From the NCBI RefSeq assembly GCF_030063455.1, contig NZ_JASITB010000003.1:62001-126000 (forward strand): 64,000 nt of DNA, read 5' to 3'. The notes below the pieces were generated by a model. It searched no databases. It was not told the DNA's origin and saw only the letters and a list, made by a program, of their open reading frames with translations. A program made the position numbers and the translations under genes. This DNA comes from Cryobacterium sp. PH31-O1. Lineage in GTDB: Bacteria > Actinomycetota > Actinomycetes > Actinomycetales > Microbacteriaceae. Numbering within the stretch: position 1 is the stretch's first letter; the number at the start of each line of letters is the position of its first letter. Of the stretch, positions 7,861-17,228 are shown one piece after another.

Positions 7861-8274
7861 CTAGCTTGTGGCGTGGTACTCGGCGAGCTGGCGCGGCCCG
7901 AACGCATCCGGCAGCACCTCGTCGATGGTTTTGACGCCGGACACGGTTTCGAGCAGCATGCCGGGTGCGGAGTGTTCGTACAGCAGCTGCCGGCACCGAC
8001 CGCACGGCATGAGGATGCCGCCATTCCCGTCGACACAGGTGAACGCGACGAGGCGGCCACCGCCGCTTCGGTGCAGCGCCGAGACGAGGCCGCACTCCGC
8101 GCAGAGGGTGAGACCGTAGGAGGCGTTCTCCACGTTGCATCCGCTGATCACCCGCCCGTCATCGACGAGAGCCGCGACGCCAACCGGAAACTGCGAGTAC
8201 GGCACGTAGGCGCATGCCATCGCTGCGAGAGCCTGGGAGCGCAGCAGCGCCCAGTCGATGGTCACCGCACTCAC
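7861..8274 (-). CDS. cdd: cytidine deaminase
   Basis: Homotetrameric zinc enzyme converting cytidine/deoxycytidine to uridine/deoxyuridine. 137 residues, normal length. Zinc ligands and the catalytic Glu are in NASYGLTLCAE and PCGRCRQ; PYSQFPVGVAAL is the substrate-binding N-terminal motif. The GTG at 8274 overlaps the stop of the upstream permease gene as GTGA, showing translational coupling; GTG 8265 is a possible alternative start. It works with deoA just downstream to feed imported pyrimidine nucleosides into salvage and catabolism. Confidence 0.95.
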   Translation of the reverse strand: MSAVTIDWALLRSQALAAMACAYVPYSQFPVGVAALVDDGRVISGCNVENASYGLTLCAECGLVSALHRSGGGRLVAFTCVDGNGGILMPCGRCRQLLYEHSAPGMLLETVSGVKTIDEVLPDAFGPRQLAEYHATS

Positions 8275-9569
8275 TTGATGTACGGCTTTCCGTCGGCGGC
8301 GGGCGCCCTCGAGCGCCCCACGAACCCGGCAACGGCGAAGATCGTCACGACGTAAGGCAGCATGAGCATGAATTCGCTCGGCACCGGCGAACCGATGATT
8401 CCCAGCACGTTCTGTAGGTTGGTCGCGAAACCGAACAGCAGCGCGGCGAGGGTGGCCTTGATCGGATGCCACTGGCCGAAGATCACCGCGGCCAGGGCGA
8501 TGAAGCCCATGCCGTTGGTCATCTCCTTGTTGAACGCACCGACAGCGCCAAGGGTGAAGTACGCTCCGCCGAAGCCCGAGATGACGCCGCCGAGGGTGAC
8601 GGCGACGAAACGGGTGCGGTTGACGTTGATGCCGACAGTGTCCGCGGCCTGCGGATGCTCCCCCACGGCCCTAACGCGCAGTCCCCACTTGGTGCGAAAC
8701 AGGCCGAAATACACCATGACAACGGCAACGTACATGACGTAGACGATGATGGTCTGGCGAAACAGTACCGGGCCAATGATGGGGATTTCGCTGAGCAGCG
8801 GAATATTGAGTCGGGGAAAGACATCCGGTGAGTTGAGGTTGGCGCTCGGTGCGAGAACCTGCGAGTAGAGAAAACTGGTGAGGCCGATCACGAGCACGTT
8901 GAGCACGACACCGACGATGACCTGGTCGACGAGGTACTTGAGCGCGAACGCGGCGAGCACCATAGACACGAGCGCTCCGGCCACCATCGCGGCGAGCAGG
9001 CCGAGGTAGGGGTTGCCCGTGGCGGAGGCGACGACCGCTGAGCTGAACGCCCCGGCCAGCAGCTGCGCTTCGATGGCCACGTTCACGACGCCAGCGCGCT
9101 CGGAGAGTACTCCGCCGAGGGCACCGAAGATGAGCGGGGCACTCAGGGTGACCGTTCCGATCAGCAGCCCGGGCACCGGAATGGTCGAACCCGATGCCGC
9201 CCAGGCCAGAAACCCGACCAGGAACAGAAGGGCGAACAGAATTGTCAGCACGATCGGAATCTTGCGGTGGCCGTAGACCAGCCAGACCGACACCGCGGCC
9301 AGAAACACGAGCACGATCGCGACGAACACCCCGGTCGCAAAGGTTGGCAGGGCCACCTCGGGCAGCTGGATCACGTCACGGGCCTGGGACAGGCGGAAGG
9401 TGCTCAGCTCACCGCGTTGGCCACGACCGAGCAGAACAAACAGGAACAACGACAGCACGGCGAAGCCGCCGAAGGTGATCGGAATCTTCCAGCTGCGAAT
9501 CTGGGCCGTCGCCTTCACGATTGGTGCCGACGCCGGCGTCGGGGCGGGGCTCTGTGTGATCGTGCTCAT
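8271..9569 (-). CDS. nupQ: nucleoside ABC transporter permease (NupQ/YufQ type)
   Basis: 432-residue inner-membrane subunit of the BPL_permease_2 family with about 9-10 hydrophobic segments. PLIFGALGGVLSERAGVVN is the hallmark of this permease class and GEHPQAADTVGINV is the conserved coupling-loop region facing the ATPase. It has an extended hydrophilic N-terminus of about 35 residues. It overlaps nupP by ATGA (9566-9569) and cdd by GTGA. Together with NupO, NupP and a Bmp lipoprotein it would import nucleosides, consistent with the cdd and deoA genes that follow. Specificity is inferred from this context. Confidence 0.9.
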   Translation of the reverse strand: MSTITQSPAPTPASAPIVKATAQIRSWKIPITFGGFAVLSLFLFVLLGRGQRGELSTFRLSQARDVIQLPEVALPTFATGVFVAIVLVFLAAVSVWLVYGHRKIPIVLTILFALLFLVGFLAWAASGSTIPVPGLLIGTVTLSAPLIFGALGGVLSERAGVVNVAIEAQLLAGAFSSAVVASATGNPYLGLLAAMVAGALVSMVLAAFALKYLVDQVIVGVVLNVLVIGLTSFLYSQVLAPSANLNSPDVFPRLNIPLLSEIPIIGPVLFRQTIIVYVMYVAVVMVYFGLFRTKWGLRVRAVGEHPQAADTVGINVNRTRFVAVTLGGVISGFGGAYFTLGAVGAFNKEMTNGMGFIALAAVIFGQWHPIKATLAALLFGFATNLQNVLGIIGSPVPSEFMLMLPYVVTIFAVAGFVGRSRAPAADGKPYIK

Positions 9570-10840
9570 TTCGCCACCACCTCGTTGGTCGTGCGCCCCG
9601 TGTCGGCGCGAATTTTGGGTTTTTTGGTGGCGCCCGGTGTCGGCAGGTGGAACATGGCGCGCACCAGCGGCGGCGCCGCGATAAACAGCACGATGAGTGC
9701 CTGCACGACGACGACGATATCAATGGGCACACCCTCGGCGGCCTGCATGGCAAACCCGCCGGCCTTAAAAGCACCGAAGAGGATGCCCGCGGCGAAGATG
9801 CCCCAGGGCTTGGAACGACCGAGGAGCGCCACCGTGATCGCGTCGAAGCCGATGCCCGCGTCGATGCCGGCTCCAAACCCGGTGGTTACCGTGCCGAGCA
9901 CCTGGTTGATGCCGGCCAGGCCAACGAGTGCGCCAGAAATTGCCATGGCATACATGTAGACGTTCTTCACGTTGATGCCGGCTACCCTGGCCGCGTTCGG
10001 GTTCTGCCCGACGGCTCGAAACTGAAAACCGAGGTTGGAGCGACTCAGCAGCCACCACACAAAAATCGTGGCCGCGATGACGGTAAGAAAACCGGCGTGC
10101 AGGTTGTACCGGGGGCCGAACAGGTCGGGGAACACCGCGGTGGGCAACATCGCCGGTGTCTTTGGGTTGTTACTGCCCGGAGCTTGCAGGGCGCCCGGCG
10201 TGCGGAGCAGAAACTGAATGAGATAGAGCGCCACGAAGTTGAGCATGATCGTGACGATCACCTCGTGCGCACCGGTGCGGGCCTTGAGCAGGCCCACGAT
10301 TCCGCCCCACATCGCGCCGCCGAGCAGCCCGGCCAGAATGGCGACGATCAGGTGAATACCGGCTGGAAGCTCGATCGCGAAGGCGACATACCCCGCAGCC
10401 CCGGCAGCAATGAGCATCTGACCGCGGCCACCGATGTTGAACATTCCCACTCGGAAGGCGAGCCCAACACCCAGACCGGCCGCAATCAGCGGCGTCGCGA
10501 AGGTGAGCGTCTCGGTGAGTGGGCGAATAGCGGTGAGAAAATTATTGGCCCGAAAGTTGTAGATGGACCCCTGGAAGAGGGCGGAGTACGCCCCGGCGAC
10601 GGCGTCCGAGACGGCCTGCACCATGTCCAGCGGCCGGGAGAAGAAATATCCGGACGTTTCCTGCACACGTTCATTAGTGAAGGCAATCAGAACGGCGCCG
10701 ACCACGAGCGCCAGGGCGACGGCGAGAACGGAGATCATGGCGCTTCCGCCGGTGATGTCGCGCAGGGTTTGGGTCCACCGCTCAGACCCGTCCTTCTTGC
10801 CCGGTCCGTAAGCCGGAGCCGGTGCTGCTGCGTCGCTCAC
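9566..10840 (-). CDS. nupP: nucleoside ABC transporter permease (NupP/YufP type)
   Basis: 424-residue partner permease of NupQ. FRVGMFNIGGRGQMLIAAG and GAHEVIVTIMLNFVALYL are diagnostic for the YufP-like half, and VGQNPNAARVAGINVKNVY is the coupling loop. The sequence between the first and second hydrophobic segments is longer than in many relatives. The GTG start at 10840 overlaps the nupO stop (GTGA), and the gene overlaps nupQ by 4 nt, so nupO-P-Q-cdd are translationally chained. Confidence 0.9.
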   Translation of the reverse strand: MSDAAAPAPAYGPGKKDGSERWTQTLRDITGGSAMISVLAVALALVVGAVLIAFTNERVQETSGYFFSRPLDMVQAVSDAVAGAYSALFQGSIYNFRANNFLTAIRPLTETLTFATPLIAAGLGVGLAFRVGMFNIGGRGQMLIAAGAAGYVAFAIELPAGIHLIVAILAGLLGGAMWGGIVGLLKARTGAHEVIVTIMLNFVALYLIQFLLRTPGALQAPGSNNPKTPAMLPTAVFPDLFGPRYNLHAGFLTVIAATIFVWWLLSRSNLGFQFRAVGQNPNAARVAGINVKNVYMYAMAISGALVGLAGINQVLGTVTTGFGAGIDAGIGFDAITVALLGRSKPWGIFAAGILFGAFKAGGFAMQAAEGVPIDIVVVVQALIVLFIAAPPLVRAMFHLPTPGATKKPKIRADTGRTTNEVVAK

Positions 10841-12357
10841 AGTGCGGCCTCCGTTGCGGGCGCGGGTTCGCCGGCCATCATGAGACCCAGCGTGGCACGG
10901 GGGGTGTTGCCAGGTACGATTCCAACGATTTCTCCTCGATACATCACCGCGATGCGGTCTGCGAGAGCGACGACCTCGTCGAGCTCGGTGGATACCACGA
11001 TCACCGGAATACCGGAATCTCGCGTTTCGATAATGCGGGTGTGCACGAACTCGATCGAACCCACGTCGAGCCCACGAGTCGGTTGCGCTGCCACGAACAG
11101 GCGCAGTTCCCGGCTCAGCTCGCGTGCCAGCACCACCTTCTGCTGGTTCCCACCGGAGAGCCGGCCGGCATGCATATCGCTGCCCTGCGAGCGAATATCG
11201 AACTCGCGAATCTTCTCGGCGGCGAACTTGGCCCTAAACCCCAACTGCAGGTTGCCGGCCTTGACGAACGGCGCCCCGGAGCTGCGGTCGAGCATGAGGT
11301 TCTCGGCGATGCTGAAATCGGCGATGAGCCCGTCTTCGGTGCGATCCTCGGGTACGAACCCGACGCCGGAATCGAGAATGTGCCGCACGCTGAAGCCGCG
11401 CAAAGGCTTACCGTCAAGGTCGATCGACCCGGTCACGTGATGCTGCAGCCCGAGCAGCGCCTCGGTCAGCTCGGTTTGGCCGTTGCCCTGAACCCCGGCG
11501 ATGGCCAACACTTCACCGGCCGCAACGTCGAAGCTCACATTGTTGACGACGATCTGGTTGCGGGCGTCGATAACGGAGAGGTTTTTCACGGACAGGGCGG
11601 TTCCACGCAGCTCTGGAGCGTTCTTGTGCACTGTCAGTTCAACCGCACGGCCCACCATGAGGGAGGCCAACTCAGCATTCGTCGCGGTCGGCGACGCTTC
11701 CCCCACCACGGTTCCCAAGCGGATGACGGTGATGCGGTCGGCGACGGCGCGCACCTCCCGCAGTTTGTGCGTGATGAACACGATCGAGGTGCCAGATTCG
11801 GCGAGCTGGCGCATGATGATCATGAGCTCGTCGGTCTCCTGCGGAGTGAGAACGGCGGTGGGTTCGTCGAAGACCAGCACCCTGGCGTCTTGCGAGAGCG
11901 CCTTGATGATCTCCACGCGTTGCTGCACGCCGACCGGCAGGTCTTCAATGAGCGCATCAGGGTCGATGTCGAAGCCGAACCGGTCAGAAATCTCGCGCAC
12001 TTTGGCTCGGGCGGCGGTGAGATCGAGTCGGCCACCAAAGGTGGTTTGCTCGTGGCCGAGAACGACATTCTCGGCGACGGTGAACACCGGAACGAGCATG
12101 AAGTGCTGATGCACCATGCCGATACCCGCCTTCATGGCATCGCCGGGGCCCGCGAATTTTTGCACAACATCGTCGAGCAGAATTTCGCCCTCTTCGGCGA
12201 TGTACAGGCCGTACAGCACGTTCATCAGGGTGGACTTGCCAGCGCCGTTCTCACCCAGTAGTGCGTGAATTTCGCCCGACTCGACGGTGAGGGAGATGTT
12301 GTTGTTGGCGACCAGCGCACCGAAGCGCTTCGTGATGCCGCGTAGTTCGAGCTTCAT
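10837..12357 (-). CDS. nupO: nucleoside ABC transporter ATP-binding protein (NupO/YufO type)
   Basis: 506-residue duplicated ATPase. Domain 1 has a canonical Walker A (GENGAGKST), Q-loop MVHQHFM, signature VGVQQRVEIIKAL and Walker B VLVFDEPTAVL. Domain 2 has degenerate Walker A GVQGNGQTE and signature LSGGNQQKVVLAREL, as usual in the sugar/nucleoside (RbsA-like) group. It energises the NupPQ permeases. ATG 12357 is preceded by AGGA. A strong hairpin (12407-12432) separates it from the upstream bmp gene, so part of transcription probably stops before the transporter genes. Confidence 0.93.
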   Translation of the reverse strand: MKLELRGITKRFGALVANNNISLTVESGEIHALLGENGAGKSTLMNVLYGLYIAEEGEILLDDVVQKFAGPGDAMKAGIGMVHQHFMLVPVFTVAENVVLGHEQTTFGGRLDLTAARAKVREISDRFGFDIDPDALIEDLPVGVQQRVEIIKALSQDARVLVFDEPTAVLTPQETDELMIIMRQLAESGTSIVFITHKLREVRAVADRITVIRLGTVVGEASPTATNAELASLMVGRAVELTVHKNAPELRGTALSVKNLSVIDARNQIVVNNVSFDVAAGEVLAIAGVQGNGQTELTEALLGLQHHVTGSIDLDGKPLRGFSVRHILDSGVGFVPEDRTEDGLIADFSIAENLMLDRSSGAPFVKAGNLQLGFRAKFAAEKIREFDIRSQGSDMHAGRLSGGNQQKVVLARELSRELRLFVAAQPTRGLDVGSIEFVHTRIIETRDSGIPVIVVSTELDEVVALADRIAVMYRGEIVGIVPGNTPRATLGLMMAGEPAPATEAAL

Positions 12358-12406
12358 TCATCCTGAATTCTTGGGTCGAGCGTGGCGGGCACGAGGGTAA
12401 TGAAAT

Positions 12407-12432
12407 GGGGAGGCCGACGATCCGGCCTCCCC
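12407..12432 (-). terminator. 10-bp perfect hairpin between bmp and nupO
   Basis: GGGGAGGCCG pairs with CGGCCTCCCC across a 6-nt loop, just downstream of the bmp stop (12448). On the minus strand it is followed by ATTTCATT, a weak U-tract. It probably acts as a partial terminator or mRNA-stabilising hairpin that raises lipoprotein levels above transporter levels. Confidence 0.65.
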
Positions 12433-12447
12433 CTTTCAAATAGCCTA

Positions 12448-13554
12448 TTACTGCTTGGGCGAAGCAGGCGATTCGACCGTGATCGAACCGTCGATGATGC
12501 CGGCCTTGATGGCGTCGACGTCGTCGGTCATGGTTGCGGGAACCTTGGATTCGAAGTCGTGGAACGGTGCGATCCCCACGCCTTTATTGTCGAGCGTTCC
12601 GACGTAGGCCGCCGCGTCGAACGTGCCCGATCCGGAGGAGGTCACGACGTCGGACACTGCCAGCTTGATGTCCTTCAGGATGCTGGTGAGGAACAGGCTG
12701 GAACCGGCCGGGTTGGTCTCGAACAGGTCGGCGTCAACACCGATCATGGCGATGTCCTTGCTTGAGCTCTTGATTGCCTCGATCGCGCTCAGGAAGATCG
12801 GTCCACCAACGGGCAGGAGCACGTCGGCGTTCTGGTCGATCAGGCCCTGGGCCTTGGCGAGGGACTCGACGCCCGCGGCGAAACCACCGGTGAAGGAACC
12901 GGTCTGCGAGGCGACATCCCAGCCGATGGTCTGCACGGCGGTGCCGTTCTTCTCGTTGTAGTACGCGACGCCATCAGCGAAGCCATCCATGAAGATGGTG
13001 ACCGGGGGGATCTGCAATCCGCCGTAGGTTCCGACGACTGCGGTTTTGCTGTAACCGGCAGCCGCATAACCGGCCATGAAGCCAGCCGGAGCGGTGTCGA
13101 ACAAGATGGGCTTGATGTTCGGCGCGTCTACCGTGCCGTCAAAGTCGAGGTCGGCATCATTGTCGATGATGGCGTAGTTGACCTCGGGGTTGGCGAGCGC
13201 CGACTCAACCGTTGCTGCAGCCAGGTTGAAGCCGACGGTCACGATGAGGTTGCAGCCCTGATCGACCAGGTTCTGCACGTTCGACTGGTAGTCGGTCTCC
13301 GTCGCGGACTCAACCGTCTTCGGTGTGACGCCGAGTGCCTCTGCGGCCTCGTTGAGGCCCTCAAAGCCGAGCTGGTTGAAGGACTGGTCATCGAATCCAC
13401 CCTCGTCGGAGACCATGCAGGGCAGAAAATCGCTAGCGGCGGCGCCGTTGCTGTTGTCGGTCGTGGCGGGCGCCTGGGCACAGGCCGCGAGCATCGCCAC
13501 AGTGCCGAACATTGCAAGACCGGTGAGTACGGTCTTACGGGTCGAAATTGTCAA
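12448..13554 (-). CDS. BMP-family nucleoside-binding lipoprotein
   Basis: Substrate-binding protein of the BMP/PnrA family, 368 residues, anchored outside the membrane. The signal sequence ends in the lipobox AMLAACAQAP with the lipidated Cys25. SDEGGFDDQSFNQLGFEGL is the PnrA-type ligand-binding N-lobe motif, and the C-lobe ends with KGVGIAPFHDF. The start is TTG at 13554, six bases after GGAGG; no ATG or GTG nearby fits. It is the first gene of bmp-nupOPQ-cdd-deoA and should deliver nucleosides to NupOPQ. Confidence 0.92.
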   Translation of the reverse strand: MTISTRKTVLTGLAMFGTVAMLAACAQAPATTDNSNGAAASDFLPCMVSDEGGFDDQSFNQLGFEGLNEAAEALGVTPKTVESATETDYQSNVQNLVDQGCNLIVTVGFNLAAATVESALANPEVNYAIIDNDADLDFDGTVDAPNIKPILFDTAPAGFMAGYAAAGYSKTAVVGTYGGLQIPPVTIFMDGFADGVAYYNEKNGTAVQTIGWDVASQTGSFTGGFAAGVESLAKAQGLIDQNADVLLPVGGPIFLSAIEAIKSSSKDIAMIGVDADLFETNPAGSSLFLTSILKDIKLAVSDVVTSSGSGTFDAAAYVGTLDNKGVGIAPFHDFESKVPATMTDDVDAIKAGIIDGSITVESPASPKQ

Positions 13555-13696
13555 GAGGACCTCCAGGATGCTGCCCAGCGAGATCGCACGGGCGTGTTGC
13601 GATCCACGTTACCGAATCTGAGGCTGCGCAGATGAGCAATCTGGGTGCGCGAGCGAGTCGTTACCAAGCCGCGACATTCCAGAAAGAATTCTCCCC

Positions 13697-14758
13697 CTAC
13701 TGGGGTGAACTGGGACCTTCTACGGCAATAATCCCGGCTATAATCGCGGCTCGAATCTGGTCGAGTTCATCCACGAGTTCGGTCGAGACGAGGGCGGCCT
13801 GGTCGTGGAAATCGGCGATTTCGACGCCGCCGTTCTTCAACGTTCCCACGAAGGCCGAGTTGTCGAAGCTGCCGTCGAGGTCAGCTCCGATGGTCTCGAC
13901 GACCGCGGCGGACGTGTTCTTCAGCACGCTGGTGAGCACGACCGACTGAAACTGCTCCGGCAGGGTCACGTAGCCGTCGTTGTCGACCCAGATGATCGAG
14001 ACGCCCGGGGTTTCGATCGCTGCAGCGGCAGCGCCCTGCCCGACCTGACCGGCCACCGGCAAAATGATGTCGGCTCCCTGGTCGATGAACGACTGAGCCA
14101 GGGCCTTGCCCTTGTTGACGTCTTCGAAGTCGCCCGTGAAGCTTCCGTCCTGGGTGTCTTTGTTCCAGCCGAGCACCTCGACCGTCGTTTCGTGCTTGTC
14201 GTTGTACATGGCGACTCCGTCGACAAAACCGTCCATGAACAGTGTGACGGGCGGCTGGTTGCCGCCGCCGAAGGTGGCGACTGTGCCGGTCTTGCTCACA
14301 CCGGCGGCCAGGTAGCCGGCCAGAAACGACGCCTGGGCGGTGTCGAAGACGATCGGTTTCACGTTGGGCGCATCGACGACCTCGTCGACGATCGCGAAAT
14401 GCACATCGGGGTTGGCGGTCGCCTCGGCGAGGGTCGCGTCGGCCAGTTCGAAGCCGACGGTGAGCACGAACTGGCATCCGGTGGCAACAGCCTGGGCCAC
14501 GTTGGGTGCCAGGTCGGTCTCCGAGGTCGACACGATCGCGTCGGTGTCAATGCTGTACTTCGTCGCCGCTTCCTGCAGCCCTTCCCAGCTGGATTGGTTG
14601 AAGGAACGGTCTTCGAGGCCGCCGGAGTTCGTGACCATGCGGGCGCAGTAGTCGGGCGCCGTCGCATCCGTTGTCGCGGTGGGGGTCGGCGCCTGCGCGC
14701 ACCCGGCCAGCAGCAGAGCGGATGCCGCGAGGGCAGAAACAGTGATCAAGCGACGCAT
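13697..14758 (-). CDS. second BMP-family nucleoside-binding lipoprotein
   Basis: 353-residue paralogue of the lipoprotein at 12448-13554, same strand, 142 bp upstream of it. It has a lipobox LLLAGCAQAP (Cys20), SGGLEDRSFNQSSWEGLQE and NGGVEIADFHDQ, matching the family motifs at the same places. ATG 14758 is chosen because AAGGGAG lies correctly before it; the ATG 18 bp upstream lacks this. The two paralogues have diverged considerably, so they may bind different nucleosides for one transporter, or this one may serve a second role. The 142 bp between the genes contain only a weak CCCC/GGGG hairpin near 13695. Confidence 0.9.
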   Translation of the reverse strand: MRRLITVSALAASALLLAGCAQAPTPTATTDATAPDYCARMVTNSGGLEDRSFNQSSWEGLQEAATKYSIDTDAIVSTSETDLAPNVAQAVATGCQFVLTVGFELADATLAEATANPDVHFAIVDEVVDAPNVKPIVFDTAQASFLAGYLAAGVSKTGTVATFGGGNQPPVTLFMDGFVDGVAMYNDKHETTVEVLGWNKDTQDGSFTGDFEDVNKGKALAQSFIDQGADIILPVAGQVGQGAAAAAIETPGVSIIWVDNDGYVTLPEQFQSVVLTSVLKNTSAAVVETIGADLDGSFDNSAFVGTLKNGGVEIADFHDQAALVSTELVDELDQIRAAIIAGIIAVEGPSSPQ

Positions 14759-14802
14759 GGACACTCCCTTAAGCATGAACTGGAATTCTAGTCAGGTCGG
14801 GC

Positions 14803-15924
14803 CTAGAGCACGTCGCTGGAACCGGACAACTTCAGCGCGTCAACGACGGCCTTGACCTTCTGGGCGTTCGCGCTCGTGGTGACCAGCAGGGCGTCGGGGG
14901 TGTCGATCACGACGATATCTTCGACTCCGATGAGCGCGATCATGCGACCGGTGTGGCTGAACACGATGCCGCTCGACGAGTCGGCGAGCACCCGGGCGCC
15001 CTCGCCGAGAATGGCGAGGTTGGATTTGCGACCGCCGGAGTGCAGCTTGGCGATCGAGGCGAAGTCACCCACGTCGTCCCATTCGAACTGGCCGGGAATC
15101 ACAACGAGTTTGCCGGCCGCTGCGGCGGGTTCGGCGACCGAATAGTCGATGGCGATCTTCTTGAGGCGCGGCCAGACCTGATCGACCACGGCGCCGCGGG
15201 CCGGGGTGTCCCAGGCTTCGGCGAGTTTCATCAGCCCGGCGTAGAGCTCGGGTTCGGCCGCTTTAATCTCGGCGAGCAGACGATCGGCACGTGCGATGAA
15301 GATGCCGGCGTTCCACAGGTAGTTGCCGTCGGCGACGTACCGTTCAGCCACCTCGGGGCTCGGCTTCTCCACAAAGGAATCGACGGCGAGGGCGGTGGGG
15401 GCGCCATCGACCGCGAGCGACGCCGCGCTCTTGATGTAGCCGAAGCCGATCGCCGCCTCGGTCGGCTGGATACCGATCGTGACGATGTAGCCGGCGTCCG
15501 CTGCGGCGACAGCCTCGGTCACCGCCGACCGAAACAGGCCGTCGCCCTTGATGACCTGGTCGGCCGGGAACGATCCGATGATCACGCCGGGTTCCCGCAG
15601 CTGCAAGATGGCGGCGGCGAGGCCGATCGCGGCCGTGGAATCGCGCGGTTCGCTCTCGAGCACGACGTTCGGGTCGGCTAACTCGGGCAGCTGCACCTCG
15701 ACCGCGGCACGATGGGCTCGCCCGGTGACGACCATGATGCGCTGCTCGCCCGACAGCGGCACGAGACGGTCCCAGGTGTCCCGCAGCAGGGTGTGGCCGG
15801 AGCCGGTGAGGTCGTGCAGAAACTTGGGAGCATCCGCTCGCGACAGCGGCCACAACCGGGAGCCGATGCCGCCGGCGGGAATCACGCTGTACAGGCGGGC
15901 GATGGGCTCACTGGACGTAATCAT
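14803..15924 (-). CDS. manC: mannose-1-phosphate guanylyltransferase
   Basis: Makes GDP-mannose from mannose-1-phosphate and GTP, for cell-envelope mannosides. 373 residues, the single-domain length without the fused isomerase. The nucleotide-binding N-terminus GGIGSRLWPLSRADAPKFL contains the signature; NAGIFIARADRLL and FEWDDVGDFASI are typical of the family's active-site half. The ATG at 15924 follows TAGTCT by six bases, so it is probably leaderless. It is divergent from the glycosyltransferase at 16021, which may consume GDP-mannose. Confidence 0.92.
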   Translation of the reverse strand: MITSSEPIARLYSVIPAGGIGSRLWPLSRADAPKFLHDLTGSGHTLLRDTWDRLVPLSGEQRIMVVTGRAHRAAVEVQLPELADPNVVLESEPRDSTAAIGLAAAILQLREPGVIIGSFPADQVIKGDGLFRSAVTEAVAAADAGYIVTIGIQPTEAAIGFGYIKSAASLAVDGAPTALAVDSFVEKPSPEVAERYVADGNYLWNAGIFIARADRLLAEIKAAEPELYAGLMKLAEAWDTPARGAVVDQVWPRLKKIAIDYSVAEPAAAAGKLVVIPGQFEWDDVGDFASIAKLHSGGRKSNLAILGEGARVLADSSSGIVFSHTGRMIALIGVEDIVVIDTPDALLVTTSANAQKVKAVVDALKLSGSSDVL

Positions 15925-15930
15925 TGGCCC

Positions 15931-15936
15931 AGACTA
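15931..15936 (-). promoter_or_regulatory. -10 hexamer TAGTCT of a leaderless start
   Basis: TAGTCT, then GGGCCA, then the ATG at 15924 on the minus strand. Confidence 0.5.
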
Positions 15937-16008
15937 TCGGCCAGCCCCACTGGGACAGCCGGACACCACTGTTCATGCGCCCGTCACTCGGCGGCAATGG
16001 CCGCTGCC

Positions 16009-16014
16009 TACTCT
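16009..16014 (+). promoter_or_regulatory. -10 hexamer TACTCT of a leaderless start
   Basis: TACTCT, then GAAATT, then the ATG at 16021. The two divergent start codons are only 96 bp apart. Confidence 0.5.
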
Positions 16015-16020
16015 GAAATT

Positions 16021-17193
16021 ATGCGGATCGCAGTCATCAGCGAAAGTTTTCTCCCCACCATCAGTGGGGTGACCACGAGCGTTTGCAAGGTGCTCGAGCA
16101 TCTGGCCGCTAACGGACACGAAGCCATGGTCATCGCCCCCTCCGGCGCCCCGACGCACTATGCCGGATTTCCGGTGCACACCGTCTCCGCCGTCCATTAC
16201 CGCGAGTTTCCAGTGGGCATGCCGAGCCCGCAGGTGCAGAAGCTGCTCGCCGACTTTCGCCCCGACGTGTTACACGCTGCGTCGCCGTTCCTGCTCGGCG
16301 CCCAGGGCATCAGCGCAGCCAACCGGCTCGACGTTCCCTCGGTCGCGATCTTTCAAACGGATGTCGCCGGCTATGCCCACCGAAACCATCTCGGCCCCGC
16401 CACCGCGCTGGCCTGGCGATTCGTCAAGTGGGTGCATGAGGGCGCTACCCGCACCCTGGTTCCGTCGTCGTCATCGATGGCTGCCCTGCTGCGGCTCGGC
16501 GTGCCCCGGCTGGCCCTGTGGACCCGCGGCGTCGACCTCACCGGTTTTCACCCGAATCTGAAGAACGACCCGGCGGTCTGGACCCTCCGGGAACGGATTT
16601 CGCCGTCGCCCTCCGACGGCGCAGCGCGCGACGTCATCGTCGGGTATGTCGGCCGCATGGCACCGGAGAAGCAGGTGGAACGGCTGCGCGCGCTGCGCGG
16701 CGTGCCGGGCATCCGTTTGGCGCTGGTCGGTGACGGGCCGAGCTTGCCTTCTATACGGCGCGCGCTCGCGGGCATGCCGGTCACCTGGCTGGGCCGGCTC
16801 TCGGGCACCGAACTCGCCGTCGCCTACGCGAGTTTCGACGTGTTCGTGCACGCCGGCACCGAAGAAACGTTTGGGCAGACCATTCAGGAGGCGCACGCCG
16901 CGGGGCTCCCCGTGGTGGCTCCCCACGCGGGCGGGCCGATCGACCTCGTGGCGCACGGCGAGAACGGCTACCTGTTTCGGCCGGACGACGATCGTGACCT
17001 GCGGCACTGGGTGGCCCAGCTCGTGCAGGACCCGATGCTGCGGGCGCGGATGGGTGAAGCCGGGCGTCGGGCGGTGCTCGGGCGCTCCTGGCCGACGGTT
17101 TGCGCCGAGCTGGTCGACTACTACGAGCAGGCCATCGACGAGCGTCTCGCGGTGCGCGCCAACACGCACGTACCGCCCTCGATGCAACGTTAG
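16021..17193 (+). CDS. GT4-family glycosyltransferase (probable GDP-mannose-dependent)
   Basis: 390-residue retaining glycosyltransferase of the GT-B fold. The N-terminus MRIAVISESFLPTISGVTTS carries the acceptor-side glycine loop. GYVGRMAPEKQVERL is the donor-domain start, and the EX7E motif lies in EETFGQTIQEAHAAGLPVV. This pattern matches actinobacterial mannosyltransferases such as MgtA/PimB' that build phosphatidylinositol mannosides and glycolipids. The adjacent GDP-mannose synthase gene supports a GDP-mannose donor, which remains an inference. The start at 16021 is fixed by the family N-terminus and by TACTCT six bases upstream; a longer open frame upstream is not coding. Confidence 0.9.
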   Translation: MRIAVISESFLPTISGVTTSVCKVLEHLAANGHEAMVIAPSGAPTHYAGFPVHTVSAVHYREFPVGMPSPQVQKLLADFRPDVLHAASPFLLGAQGISAANRLDVPSVAIFQTDVAGYAHRNHLGPATALAWRFVKWVHEGATRTLVPSSSSMAALLRLGVPRLALWTRGVDLTGFHPNLKNDPAVWTLRERISPSPSDGAARDVIVGYVGRMAPEKQVERLRALRGVPGIRLALVGDGPSLPSIRRALAGMPVTWLGRLSGTELAVAYASFDVFVHAGTEETFGQTIQEAHAAGLPVVAPHAGGPIDLVAHGENGYLFRPDDDRDLRHWVAQLVQDPMLRARMGEAGRRAVLGRSWPTVCAELVDYYEQAIDERLAVRANTHVPPSMQR

Positions 17194-17228
17194 GCGACCC
17201 TAACCGGCACGAGTGGGCGGAGCACTTG

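Noticed and set aside
6331..8355. 674-codon open frame on the plus strand
   Set aside because: Starts in the octamer repeat and then runs opposite deoA and cdd; no protein-like features.
10822..12261. 479-codon open frame opposite nupO
   Set aside because: Shadow of the ABC ATPase gene.
15712..16020. Longer N-terminus for the GT4 glycosyltransferase
   Set aside because: Overlaps manC on the other strand and precedes the family's conserved MRIAVISE start and the -10 at 16009.
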